Assembly: GCF_026213295.1 (NCBI RefSeq) | Contig: NC_079426.1 | Location: 25,752,402-25,816,401 of the forward strand | Length of the DNA: 64,000 bases | Reading direction: 5' to 3' | Source of the DNA: Gadus chalcogrammus | Taxonomy: Eukaryota > Chordata > Actinopteri > Gadiformes > Gadidae | Shown: one piece after another, positions 10,827-22,520 of the stretch | Layout of the letters: each line of letters begins with the position of its first letter | Position numbering within the stretch: position 1 is the first letter of the stretch | Notes under the pieces: model-generated | What the model saw: the letters and a program-made list of their open reading frames with translations, nothing else | Databases searched by the model: none | Told to the model about the DNA's origin: nothing | Position numbers and translations under genes: made by a program

Positions 10827-13800
10827 ATGTTGACGTACTTCGCCCCACAGCTGCTGAAGTACAACAATCGCTCCATCCCACCCTGTATTTCCACCATTAA
10901 GCAGCTAGGACTATTGCGTAGACCTCGATATATCCACAGAGGCTCAGGGAGAAACTTTATTTATGGTCAGCCTGCCGGCTTCATCACATCCATTAGGTCC
11001 GCTGAGACGGCTGAGGGCAAAAGACGTAACATCGCAAGATCCCCGCACTCCCGGCTGGATAGATTTCATGTAGTGGATTCCAACCTGCGCGGAGTGGATT
11101 TTAAGGCTCTGCGACCTGTACAGAGAATAACTCCACAGTCACTGGTTAAATTTGAACTTTTCAACACTCAATCCTTGAATAATAAATCCAGCTTGATTGA
11201 AGAGCATATCAGGGAAAAAGGACTTGACTTCAAGTGTCTAACAGAAACCTGGCACCAGCCAGAGGTTTACTCTGCCCTAAACGAAGCCTGTCCCCCAGGC
11301 TACAGTTACTTGGAGGCAGCCCGCAGAACTGGACGCGGTGGTGGCCTAGCTGTCATCCACAAACAGGACCTGGAGTTGTCCCCCATGGTGCTGCCTACAA
11401 CTTCCTCCTTTGAATGTCTTGCATTCACATGCAAGCCCCCCCATCCCATGACTGTTCTACTCATATACAGGCCCCCTAAACCCAACTCTGCTTTCATCCC
11501 GGAAATGTCTGATCTCCTCACAACACTCTGTACTACCTCTGCCAATACCATCATTCTGGGTGATTTAAATATTCATGTTGACACCCCCTCATGCCAGCCC
11601 GCTGCTGATTTTCTTCAGCTGCTAGACTCCCTCAACCTACAACAACATGTTGATGCCCCCACACACTCCAGAGCACACACAATTGACCTGGTCATCTCAA
11701 ACTCCGCCCCCATCAGCAACCTACAGGTCTATGATCTTGGCGTCTCGGATCACAGAGTTGTGTCAATGGAGCTCCCTTTTCCTTCCTCCCACACCAAACC
11801 AAAGCGGCAGATCCACTTCAGGAATGTGAAAAATATCAACATGGATGCCCTGGCCCTGGACCTTCAACATCTCTCCTCTGGCTCAACTGACTCCCTCTCT
11901 GTTGCTGACTCAGTGGACTTATACAACCAGTCCCTGAGCAGTCTCCTGGATCTCCACGCCCCCTTAACATCGAGGTCAGTCTCCTTCTCGCGCTCCGCAC
12001 CCTGGTACACCAGTGAACTACGTACAATGAAGGCTGCTGGGCGTGTCCTTGTGCGGCGACTCAAGGCCTCTGGTCTGACCGTTCACAAACAGGCATACAG
12101 GGAACACAGGAGGGCATATGCTGAAGCCCTGAATAATGCACGGTCCAGGTTCTATTCCGCAATAATCAACAATAGCCCTGGTAACTCCAAACAGCTCTTT
12201 TCAACTGTCCATCACCTTCTCAAACCCCCTTTACCATCCCAATCTGATGTCACCACGGAGAGGTGCAACATGCACATCAACTTTTTTAAACAAAAAGTGA
12301 ATAACATCCGCTCACACCTCTCCATCACTACTGCCCTGCCCCTTCAAACTGCTGACCCACCGATTGACTCTGTCCAGACCCTCTGCTCCTTCTCCAGCAT
12401 CACAAAGGAAGAGGTGGAGGACGTCATCAGGAAAATGAAGCCATCCACCGGTGCACTAGACCCCTTCCCTACAGCTCTGCTGAAGGCCAACATCTCTGCT
12501 GTCTCTCCACTCATCACCAATATCATTAACCACTCCCTCCTGGCCGGCCATATCCCATCTGCATTAAAAACTGCTGTCATCAGACCAACATTAAAAAAAC
12601 CTACCCTTGATCCAGAAGTCCTCTCCAACTACAGGCCCATCTCAAATCTCCCATTACTGTCAAAAGTTCTGGAAAAAACAGTTGCAGCACAACTCCAGGA
12701 TCACCTCATACAACATCACTTGTTTGAAAAATTCCAGTCTGGTTTCCGCTATGGCCACAGTACAGAAACAGCCTTGGTCAGGGTCACAAATTACCTCCTG
12801 ATGGCAGCAGACACCGGCTCCCCATCTCTCCTCATCCTCCTGGACTTAACAGCTGCTTTTGATACGGTTGACCACAATATTCTCCTTCACCGCCTGCAAT
12901 ACACCATTGGACTATCAGGAAATGTAAAGAACTGGTTCACCTCGTACCTCACTGACAGAACTGAGCACGTTGCCCTGGGCAAAGCAAAATCACACACCAA
13001 CAACGTCACCTGCGGTGTCCCCCAGGGCTCGGTGTTGGGCCCCACACTGTTCTCACTGTACATGCTCCCCCTGGGTAGTGTCATTAGCAGGCATGGCTTG
13101 TCTTACCACTGCTATGCTGATGATACACAGCTCTACATCAGGACAACCCCCACTTCTTCTGCCCCTCTGCCAACATCCACACTGACCACCTGCCTGGAGG
13201 AGATAGAGGCGTGGATGAAGCTCAACTTCCTACAACTTAACAGCCATAAAACGGAAGCCATCCTTATTGGCACGCCACATCAGCTCCGCTCCCCCACCAT
13301 CACCAATATCACCTTCTCTGGCAAAAACATCCCCCTTTCCACATCCGTCACCAACCTCGGTGTTAAAATGGACCCACAACTTAATTTTGACACCCACATC
13401 AAACACCTCTGTAAGACAGCTTTATACCACCTCAGGAACATCGCCAAACTCCGCCAATCACTCACCCTGGCTGATGCAGAGAAGCTCGTCCATGCCTTTG
13501 TCTCCTCCAGGTTGGACTACTGCAATGCACTCCTCATTGGGATCCCTGGCAAGAGCATCCAGAGGCTCCAATACATTCAAAACAGTGCTGCCAGGGTCTT
13601 GATGAGGGTGCGCAAGCATGACCACATCACCCCCATCCTGAAATCACTGCACTGGCTCCCTGTCTCACTCAGAATTGAGTACAAGGTCTCCCTCCTCACC
13701 CACCAGTGCCTTCACGGACTTGCCCCCCTCTACCTTCAGGAACTCCTCACCCCCCCGACAAACTCACGTACACTCCGTTCAGGATCCACTCACACCCTCC

Positions 13801-13961
13801 AAACCCGACATACGAAGCTGTGCACCATGGGTGATCGGGCCTTTTCTGCTGCTGCCCCTAGACTATGGAACGCCCTCCCTGACCACCTGAGGGCTCCACA
13901 GACTACAGCTCTTTTTAAACGGAACCTCAAAACCCATCTCTTTAAAAGAGCATTTAGCTAA
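10827..13961 (+). CDS. L2-type LINE ORF: endonuclease and reverse transcriptase, intact
   Basis: A 1,044-residue uninterrupted protein. An exonuclease-endonuclease-phosphatase domain spans about residues 108-315 (FNTQS with Asn113, LTETW with Glu140, GDLN at 245-248, TIDL near 285, SDHR at 307-310), which nicks target DNA. The reverse transcriptase spans about 500-790 (NYRPISNLP, AFDTVDH near 678, GVPQGSVLGP, YADD at 763-766), followed by a C-terminal region with SRLDYCN and LHWLPV, typical of L2/CR1-clade LINEs. All catalytic residues I can check are present and there is no stop or frameshift, so the copy is recent and possibly competent. It lies in intron 1, antisense to the chrna1-like gene. 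The start codon is the first in frame and the true N-terminus may differ. Confidence 0.93.
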   Translation: MLTYFAPQLLKYNNRSIPPCISTIKQLGLLRRPRYIHRGSGRNFIYGQPAGFITSIRSAETAEGKRRNIARSPHSRLDRFHVVDSNLRGVDFKALRPVQRITPQSLVKFELFNTQSLNNKSSLIEEHIREKGLDFKCLTETWHQPEVYSALNEACPPGYSYLEAARRTGRGGGLAVIHKQDLELSPMVLPTTSSFECLAFTCKPPHPMTVLLIYRPPKPNSAFIPEMSDLLTTLCTTSANTIILGDLNIHVDTPSCQPAADFLQLLDSLNLQQHVDAPTHSRAHTIDLVISNSAPISNLQVYDLGVSDHRVVSMELPFPSSHTKPKRQIHFRNVKNINMDALALDLQHLSSGSTDSLSVADSVDLYNQSLSSLLDLHAPLTSRSVSFSRSAPWYTSELRTMKAAGRVLVRRLKASGLTVHKQAYREHRRAYAEALNNARSRFYSAIINNSPGNSKQLFSTVHHLLKPPLPSQSDVTTERCNMHINFFKQKVNNIRSHLSITTALPLQTADPPIDSVQTLCSFSSITKEEVEDVIRKMKPSTGALDPFPTALLKANISAVSPLITNIINHSLLAGHIPSALKTAVIRPTLKKPTLDPEVLSNYRPISNLPLLSKVLEKTVAAQLQDHLIQHHLFEKFQSGFRYGHSTETALVRVTNYLLMAADTGSPSLLILLDLTAAFDTVDHNILLHRLQYTIGLSGNVKNWFTSYLTDRTEHVALGKAKSHTNNVTCGVPQGSVLGPTLFSLYMLPLGSVISRHGLSYHCYADDTQLYIRTTPTSSAPLPTSTLTTCLEEIEAWMKLNFLQLNSHKTEAILIGTPHQLRSPTITNITFSGKNIPLSTSVTNLGVKMDPQLNFDTHIKHLCKTALYHLRNIAKLRQSLTLADAEKLVHAFVSSRLDYCNALLIGIPGKSIQRLQYIQNSAARVLMRVRKHDHITPILKSLHWLPVSLRIEYKVSLLTHQCLHGLAPLYLQELLTPPTNSRTLRSGSTHTLQTRHTKLCTMGDRAFSAAAPRLWNALPDHLRAPQTTALFKRNLKTHLFKRAFS

Positions 13962-14060
13962 ACTTTCTTTGAGGTTCCCCCCCTTTTTAATAGTTTTTTG
14001 GTATTTTTTTCTCTGAAGCACTTTGAGATTCTTGAATATAAAGTGCATTATAAATAAAAT

Positions 14061-14119
<59 letters not shown>

Positions 14120-14120
14120 T
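13962..14120 (+). mobile_element. L2-type LINE 3' UTR with (ATT)n tail
   Basis: Short 3' UTR with AAGCACTTTGAGATTCTTGA and AAAGTGCATTATAAATAAAA followed by about 60 bases of ATT repeat. L2-type LINEs end in short microsatellites rather than poly-A. A related tail sequence occurs at 57,063-57,125. Confidence 0.8.
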
Positions 14121-14620
14121 ACCATCATACTACCAGGGTCTTTTAGTTGATCACACTTTATTTGAGTACCACTGAGACAACTTATGTTATTTTTTTTATA
14201 TTTTGGCCAGAAAAAACATGATAGTAGTGGGTAGTTTTGTATTTGGTCCGTAATGTCTGTTGGAGGAGCGCTGCTCTGCTATATGGGCTCAGAGAGGGAC
14301 TGTAATGGGGAACAATACTCAACCACCTCTAAGGGGGAAGCAATTGTACAAAAATAAATGAATAAAGAACTATTCAGGCACCAAGTTTGTAACTCTGTGC
14401 ATACGTAGATGATGTAGACGATATAGAAGATCAAGTATAAATATTCAGTCCCCATGCTGTATGCCTGATAGCAGACTATAGGAGCAGCCTTCAATACATT
14501 CAACTGAACATTTGCATGATATGTAATGTGTCAACTAACTCCTAATCAACTCTCTCACACCACACACATACACAGACAGACACACACACAGGCACACACA
14601 CATTACAAACATTACACACA
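14121..14620. other. Intron 1, part adjacent to exon 1
   Basis: Non-coding sequence between the LINE tail and exon 1, ending in CA-rich repeats near 14,560-14,620 next to the splice donor. No gene recognised. Confidence 0.5.
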
Positions 14621-14625
14621 CTTAC

Positions 14626-14674
14626 CGGGAAGTAAACTTAGGATCCATGCCAGAAAGATCTGGCGAGGCATCAT
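14626..14674 (-). CDS. chrna1: chrna1-like exon 1: signal peptide
   Basis: Two adjacent ATG codons open a 16-codon exon reading MMPRQIFLAWILSLLP plus the first base of the next codon, ending at a consensus donor (GTAAG, 14,625-14,621). The peptide has a basic residue then a hydrophobic core, as expected for a receptor signal peptide. Joined to exon 2 it reads P-G-L-A-L-G-S-E in frame, with LGSE matching the mature N-terminus of alpha1 subunits. The second ATG (14,671) may also serve as start. Exon 1 is assigned from frame, phase and position; signal peptides are poorly conserved. Confidence 0.75.
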
Positions 14675-14891
14675 AGTGGCAGCAACCAGAAACCAAGAGG
14701 TCATTAGATATTCAAAAAGTGACCTCCCAGCTCAGTTCATGGAGCCACCGTCCACTCCTGTTCCTGAGGCCGAAGTGCAGGAAGGGTCAAACTCGTAGTA
14801 CTGGAGCACCACCCTCTGATGGTGACCCCCACCCACCCCCCGCCTCACGCACCCAGCCCACTGCATCGGCACGGAGGACTGTGAGCGATGC

Positions 14892-14932
<41 letters not shown>

Positions 14933-15000
14933 GGGGGGGGTGGGGGGGGGTGGCAGCTGCCTTGTTGGAGGTTGGGCAGGATTGTGTGTAACAGCAGGCA
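14675..15000 (-). promoter_or_regulatory. Presumed chrna1-like 5' UTR and proximal promoter
   Basis: Region directly upstream of the start codon in gene orientation. A CAGCTG E-box at 14,954-14,959 is a consensus site for MyoD/myogenin, which drive muscle receptor subunit genes in vertebrates. A GT repeat and G-runs (14,894-14,950) lie between it and the start. No TATA box is clear. Function is inference from position and motif only. Confidence 0.3.
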
Positions 15001-15070
15001 CGGTGTGGAACAGACTGGATATTACGGCGCCATCATATCCGTTACAAATGCTCTACCGGGGCAACTGCTG

Positions 15071-15177
15071 GCCTCACGGCAGACAGACGGACGGACAGTG
15101 AGATGGAGAGACAGACAGCCAGACTGACGAACAGACTGACGGACGGACGGACGGACGGACGGACGGACGGACGGACG

Positions 15178-15208
<31 letters not shown>

Positions 15209-15480
15209 AGCTAGTGGTACGGGAAGAGAGAGAGGGACAGGGAGCAGGAATAGAGAGAGAGACAGGGAGCGGGAATAGAGAGAGACAGGTAGCGGGAGCA
15301 GAGAGAGAGACAGGGAGCAGAGAGAGAGAGACAGGGAGTGGGAGCAGAGAGAGAGACAGGGAGCGGGAGCAGAGAGAGGGACAGGGAGCGGGAACAGAGA
15401 GAGGGACAGGGAACAGAGAGAGAGACAGGGAACAGGGAGAGACAGGGAGCGGGAACAGAGAGAGAGACGGGGACCGGGGA
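15071..15480. repeat. GACA/GACG tetranucleotide repeats and GAGAGACAGGGAGC minisatellite
   Basis: Tracts of GACG (about 15,136-15,184), GACA (15,182-15,210) and a purine-rich minisatellite whose unit resembles GAGAGAGACAGGGAGCGGGA, repeated about ten times to 15,475. Reading frames across it are repeat artefacts. Confidence 0.95.
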
Positions 15481-15493
15481 AGGGAGATATTAA

Positions 15494-15985
15494 ATGGGAC
15501 CTATTATGCTTTTTCGACTTTTATGACCTATAAACGTTATCATGTTTGATAGACATGCTTAACCATACACAAAAAACTATGTAGATTTTCGGGAAACTCT
15601 TCCTCTCATCTGGGAGCTTTCAGCATTCTCTGTCAACTCTCGGTTTCGTCCTTCTCCGCCCCCTAGCCCCCCTCCTGCCAACCAAACTCCGTTATGATTG
15701 GTTACCTTCCTTGAAGCCCGCAGAGCAGGGCAGATTTGACCAGGCATATGGGGGCGTGGCAGGAGTGCCTCTACGTAGATGATTTCACGGAAATGTGAAC
15801 AAGTGAATCTCAAACGTTGTCCCGAGTGTTTAGCGCTCTGCACAGCCACCCCAGACTGTCAGCAGGGAATACGTCGAAATGCATGTTCGTCATTATTTGA
15901 GACTTTAGTATGGTTAAACATGACTATCAATCATTATAACAACGTTTATAGGTCATAAAAGTCGAAAAAGCATAATAGGTCCGCT
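15494..15985. mobile_element. TTAA-flanked MITE with GGACCTATTATGC ends
   Basis: Flanked by TTAA at 15,490-15,493 and 15,986-15,989. After two to four divergent outer bases, both ends read GGACCTATTATGCTTTTTCG and continue to match through TTTTATGACCTATAAACG. Non-coding, about 490 bases. Same target preference as the other TTAA elements here but a different sequence family. Confidence 0.85.
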
Positions 15986-15989
15986 TTAA

Positions 15990-17539
<1,550 letters not shown>

Positions 17540-17941
17540 TACGTTTGGGAAACCGGACATTGCTGCATGACCAAATCTTTTAACCGAGCAGCTAATAAAG
17601 TGGGCTGAGCGATTTGGGAGCGTGTTGTAAAGCCCTCCTTAAAGCTCCAATAATGCTCATTGTTGACTGTGAGCAGGATAAGTCACCTCAGACCTGGGGT
17701 CATATTCATAAAGCTGTGCGTGGGATCGCTACTAAAAGCGTACGTACACCCAAAAGCCAAGTATGGCGTGTGCCAAAAAATATTCAGACTTATAAAACCC
17801 TGCGTACGCACACCTCTAAGCAATCTTTGCTTTATAAATCACAGAGTGTCTACAAGTGTGAGCAGCTGAATCAGCTTCACATTCCGCCCTGTTCACAGCC
17901 ATTTTTAACCATAAATGGTCAATTATGCCTTGTCGGAAACA

Positions 17942-18198
17942 ATGGCAGAAGGACTGAGAAAAGCAAAAAAGCGAAATTTGGTGGAGTGGAGACACTTGTG
18001 GGTGAGGTGGAGGCCCGAAAAGTAGTTTTGTTCGGTGATCACGGGACTGGGATCACTAACAACAAAAAGCAGAGTGAGTGGCAACATGTTGCTGCAGCAG
18101 TGAACTCTGTCAGTGGCACGGAGCGCACAGTCCCAGAATTAAAAAAGAAGTGGTCTGACATAAAGTACATATTTTTATTAGCACATGTTTATAATTGA
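17942..18198 (+). pseudogene. Harbinger MYB/SANT-like protein remnant
   Basis: After an ATG at 17,942 a frame shift leads into ETLVGEVEARKVVLFGDHG, then SEWQHVAAAVNSVSGTERT and ELKKKWSDIK. This is the trihelix/MADF-like DNA-binding module of the second Harbinger protein, which partners with the transposase for nuclear import and end binding. At least one frameshift near 17,970-17,990 breaks it from the ATG, and the C-terminal part is missing or in a later exon. Confidence 0.7.
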
Positions 18199-18614
18199 TT
18201 GCTCAAATGTTACTGATCGTACAGTGAAGATCGTTAATTACAGGTGGATGCAAAGCGGAGGCTGTCCTCACACCGCCAGAGCTTGACTGCAACTGGTGGG
18301 GGGGGGGTCCCAGTACTCCTGACCAAACACCAATTGACACAAAAGTAGCATCCATAATTGGCACCGCAAGCGTGAGTGGCATCGTGTCCGAAAGGGAAGG
18401 AGACACTGACAACACAGAAGAACAAAGTAAAGCTGATTTCTGTTTTTTATAGATTTTTTTATTATTATTATTGATCATGCATAGTGCAAGCTATTTTGCT
18501 TGTGCGTCATCCAGAGTCAAGGGTCGGTTGGGAGGAGGACGATGATGCCGGCGAGGGAAATTGCCACAATATTAAAAGATACTGTGAAAAAATGAACCTT
18601 GAAGTTGTCTTAAT

Positions 18615-18984
18615 TTCATAAACGCCGCATGACATCCACAAATACTCTTGCACCCTGTTGAAATCCCACTTGCCTCAGAGGGGGCTCGGACTCCGGGTCA
18701 AGCTCGGGGGGAGGGAGGACGGAGGGGAGAGGGATGTCGTTCCGCTGGGACGAATTGTGCCGCACCCCGCAGGCTCTTATAATGCTGCACACTTTGGCAG
18801 GCTGGTATAAAAGCCTCCCGCCCGACGCATCCAGAGCGCGCCACCGGCACTTCAGGAGGCCGATGGCGCGCTCCACCACTGACCGAGCACGGGCATGGAT
18901 GTCATTGTACCTATGTTCCTCTGCGCTGTGCGCGTTCAAAATCGGGGTGAGGAGCCATGCGTCTCAGGGGGTATCCACTGTCAC
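18615..18984 (-). pseudogene. Harbinger transposase, C-terminal exon
   Basis: Starts at an AG acceptor (18,986-18,985) with GDSGYPLRR, shifts frame by one base near 18,955, then reads LNAHSAEEHRYNDIHARARS, VVERAIGLLKCRW. The glutamate in ARSVVERAIG is the third catalytic residue of the DDE nuclease. The frame ends at a stop near 18,616. One frameshift makes it a pseudogene. Confidence 0.8.
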
Positions 18985-19054
18985 CTGCAAGGCAGAAAAT
19001 CATTAGTTATGTCAAGAACCACAATGTTACATTTTTCCTCTCTTTAAAACTCAC

Positions 19055-19313
19055 CTAGTAGCCAGCCATCCCGCCCGCGCCTGCCTGTAGTTTGTTCCCT
19101 ACACTACTGTGTGTCAGAATAAAGGAATCATGTGTTGCACCAGGCCAACGTGCCACTATGTTTGTTAAGACCATATGGGCATCACATATAACTTGAAAAT
19201 TAATAGTGTGCACGTGCTTTCGGTTGACGTAAACAAACTCATTTTCAGATGGAGCCCGTATAGCAATATGAGTGCAGTCAATTGCGCTGATTACGTTTGG
19301 GAAACCGGACATT
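19055..19313 (-). pseudogene. Harbinger transposase, catalytic exon with both aspartates
   Basis: Reads MSGFPNVISAIDCTHIAIRA and on to RWPGATHDSFIL. AIDCTHI and ATHDS hold the first two catalytic aspartates of the DDE domain. Ends at a GTGAG donor (19,054-19,050) and joins the exon at 18,984. N-terminal coding sequence is lost at the Gypsy junction at 19,320. Confidence 0.85.
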
Positions 19314-19469
19314 GCTGCATTTGCCTTTTAATCTCCAACTCCACCTCCGCCTCTCAGTCTCTTGTCCATCAAAAGGCGGTGCTCATCAGTGAGACTAGGA
19401 GTACTGGTGAGTGCTACCCTTTTCAAGTCCTCCTCGATCCTGCTTCCTGTTACTCTAGAGTGGGCTGGT

Positions 19470-21047
19470 CAGCAGCAACCACTCACCGTTCTCATTGACT
19501 CTGGGGCTGATGAGAATTTCATTGACACTAAACTAGCTTTTTACAATTGAGACTGCAAATTCCTCCTTTAGATTCACCCCTAGTGGCCAATGCCTTGAAT
19601 GGTAGGAAGCTTGCTGATATTACCCATGTGTTTGCTCCTGTGTCTCTTCTAGTTTCTGTTAACCATCGTGAACAGATCCAGCTCCACATATTGAGTCCCC
19701 TCACGCTCCCGTAGTCCTTGGTCATCCCTGGTTGAAGAAACATAACCCTCAAATAGACTGGGTCAGCAACAAGGTTCTGGGCTGGAGCCCATCCTGTTTG
19801 TCACTCTGCCTCTGCCAAGCTCATTTCCCTTTCCCTGCAGTGGTGGACCCCCTGGTGAATTCCCTGATCTGCCGTTCCCTCTGCGTACATGGACCTCGAG
19901 GCCGTATTTAGTAAATCCTGCACCATTGCCCTTCCCCCTCTCCCTCATCTCCCATGTGATTGTGGCATCAACCTCCTGCCAGGTAAGGCGCCACCTAGGG
20001 GCCGACTCTACTCGCTCCCCCGACCTGAATATGGGTCCTTGGAGTAGTATATCAGGGTTCATTGACCAGCGGCATAATTCACCCCTCATCCTCGCCTGCG
20101 GGGGCAGGATTATTTTTCGTTGCTAAGAAGGATGGCTCCCTTCGTCCATGTATTGATTATCGTGGTCTCAATGACATCACAGTTAAAGACCGGTACCCTC
20201 TTCCCCTCATGTCTTCCGCATTTGAGCTACTCCATGGGTCGACCATCTTCTCCAAACTGGACCTCCAGAGTGCTTACCACCTGGTTCGGATTTGTGAGGG
20301 GGATGAATGGAAGACCGCGTTCAATACCCCAACAGTTCATTATCGAACTGACGAGTACCTCGTCATGCCATTTGGCCTCACCAATGCCCCAGCTGTTTTC
20401 CAGGCACTAGTGAATGACATCCTGAGAGACATTATAAATAAATGTGTTTTTGTCTATTTAGAAGACATTTCGATTTTTTCTCGCTCCCCTACTGACCATG
20501 TTCACCATGTCTGCCAGGTTCTCCAGCGCCTCCTCGAGAATCAACTCTATGTCAAGGCAGAGAAGTGTGAGTTCCACCACAGCTCTGTTCCCTTCCTTGG
20601 GTATGTTATCTCTGCCGGGGCCATTGAGATGGATGAACAGAAGGTAAAAGCAGTCATTGACTGGTCCCAACCGACAACCTGCCATGAGCTGCAACGCTTT
20701 CTGGGATTTGCCCATTTCTATCTGCGATTTATTCAAAACTACAGCGCTCTGGCTGCCCCTCTCACTGCCCTTACCTCGACATCAGTTCAGTTTGTCTGGG
20801 CACCTGCTGCGAAGAGAGCTTTCCAAGATCTAAAGAAGCGGTTTACCTCTGCCCCCATCCTGACGCAGCATGACCCCAACCGCCAGTTCATCGTGGACGT
20901 GGACGCGTCAGATGTGGGTGTTGGAGCCATTCTATCCCAGCGTTCAGCCAAGGATGAGAGGGTACACCCTTGTGCTTTTTTCTCCCATCGACTCACTCCA
21001 TCGGAGCAAAACTATGATGTCGGCAATCGAGAATTGCTGGCCGTTAA
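19470..21047 (+). pseudogene. Gypsy pol, part 1: protease, reverse transcriptase, RNase H start
   Basis: The protease motif LIDSGADENFID lies at about 19,490-19,525 with several stops and frameshifts after it. A 337-residue frame (20,062-21,075) carries the reverse transcriptase: [42 protein letters not shown], then [11 protein letters not shown], and the tether and RNase H opening ([35 protein letters not shown]). The active-site box, normally Y-L-D-D, reads Y-L-E-D (GAA at 20,461-20,463), which should abolish polymerisation. The frame then runs into the inserted TTAA element. Confidence 0.9.
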
Positions 21048-21447
21048 AGGACAATTCCGGTATTTTGAACATTGAGCCCCCTTTCTGGTTTGTTTAGGAT
21101 GAAATAGAGTGGGTGGCACCGAAATTTGAACTATTAGTCCTTTCTCGGGTATTTGGCTCATTTTGAATCGCTCCTGCCTGCCTCACAATGGTTGTCTGTG
21201 TGCATACACAAACCTGTCAACCCAGCAACCCTAAACGTTCGTTTTCAAAAATGTGCAAGCAACCGAGTGGTTAGTGGCATTCGTGAAGTTTAAAAAAAAT
21301 ATATCGGCGCAATATATGGTTTCTGTCGTGTTTTATTGCACATTTATCGCCAGTTGATTTCAGTTGGAAGACTCATTACTGCACGTTGATATTACTCCGC
21401 CGAACCGGAAAGGTGGGCTGGGAAAATCACATAGAAAATCACTGAAA

Positions 21448-22520
21448 ATGGATTATGAAAGGTGGCTTCTGGAGGACGCACTCGATTTTGAGTTTGACGG
21501 CAGAGGATATATTTTTTAACCAGAATTCACCCAAGAGGAGCTACGTGAGATGCAGTGGCGGCTGCTGGTCTTTTAAAGAGGGGAAGCTCATTTTTGGCCT
21601 ACATCAAAATAGTTGTCAATTTATTTATACCTCAATTCGGCCCTCCGTTCCTTTTCAAGAAAATGCTAGCTGGCTAGTTCACTCCGACCTAGCCAACAGT
21701 ATAAATGAACGAACTAACGAAACGATATTAATCTCGGAACAAGGAAATGCGGAAAGTATGTTAAACTGAAACAAGGAAATACAATAAATGTGTTTTATTC
21801 ACAGTGTAATAAATTAATAATGGAAGCAATTTCGCCAAGCAAATACCAAGAAATGCGTTGCAGTTTGTCATGAGACTTCACTTGCAAAATCCGCGATGGG
21901 ACTGAACTCAGATAGTGAAGTGAAGTGACTGTGTATATCTCAAATAGCTGTCAATCAAAAAGTGATTCAGACTTTCGACTGATCCTCCAATCATAACGCG
22001 GAAGCCCAGCGTCCAGGCTAGCCCAGGCCAGCCCACTGCTCCATCCACCCCCAGAGACGCTGAGCGTCCGGGGGCGGGACAAATCTGGGCATCTATCCAA
22101 TGACCGTCGAGTTTCGAGGCAATGAAAAAAACTGTTCCATGCAGTCTCATTGAAGTGAATGGACGCTCGGCTTCTACGGTCTAATGCATTGACATTACGG
22201 GAATGTATGAGAAGTTAACAAAATCGAGTCAGTCTTGGATAGGATTCTTATCGAACTCGTCTTCGACATGAACGTATTTTAACGAATTTGTAGTCAATGA
22301 AATGTTAACACAACAATACATATTTGACAATTTAATGTTCGAAATTTTAGGGGAAGCTGAGCTTCCCTTGCAGTCTTAGAGAAATCGCCACTGGTGAGAT
22401 GGAGGCTAGGGCTACGGAGGCGTCTGAAGCTCCGGCTGAAGCGGTACCCAGGATCACGGGAAATTGATGGTGTGCCTGTGGGAAGTTCAGACAGATGCCG
22501 ACGGAAGTCGAAAGTAGGTG
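21448..22520 (+). pseudogene. Cysteine-rich protein fragment resembling the P2X7 receptor C-terminal domain, split by a hAT
   Basis: Starts MDYERWLLEDALDFEFDGRG, meets a stop, then reads EFTQEELREM up to 21,552. It resumes after the hAT at 22,394 with EARATEASEAPAEAVPRITG, another stop, then WCACGKF and MPTEVESRCCTEWDLL. The combination EYTEEEL, W-C-x-C-G-x-C, M-P-T-E-x-E-x-x-C-C-x-E is the zinc-binding signature shared by the P2X7 receptor cytoplasmic ballast domain and many uncharacterised fish proteins. Here it lies wholly within a transposon. One expected cysteine reads phenylalanine. Function is unknown. Confidence 0.6.
21553..22393. mobile_element. hAT-type element, target duplication GTGAGATG
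   Basis: Ends CAGTGGCGG on the left and CAGTGGCGA on the other strand at the right. The octamer GTGAGATG flanks it at 21,545-21,552 and 22,394-22,401. 841 bases, non-coding. A repeated GGGGAAGCT-GAGCTTCCC motif lies just inside both ends. It splits the cysteine-rich reading frame of the TTAA element. Confidence 0.9.

Larger units (their letters stand above)
17569..19320. mobile_element. Harbinger-type element, truncated at the Gypsy junction
   Basis: Contains a MYB/SANT-like remnant on the plus strand and a two-exon transposase on the minus strand, the two-gene layout of vertebrate Harbinger elements. The non-coding left part near 17,695-17,850 (TTCATAAAGCTGTGCG, AATCTTTGCTTTATAAATCA) recurs at 51,488-51,566, showing a dispersed family. 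The right side ends abruptly at about 19,320 where Gypsy sequence begins. Exact ends and target duplication were not found. Confidence 0.75.
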
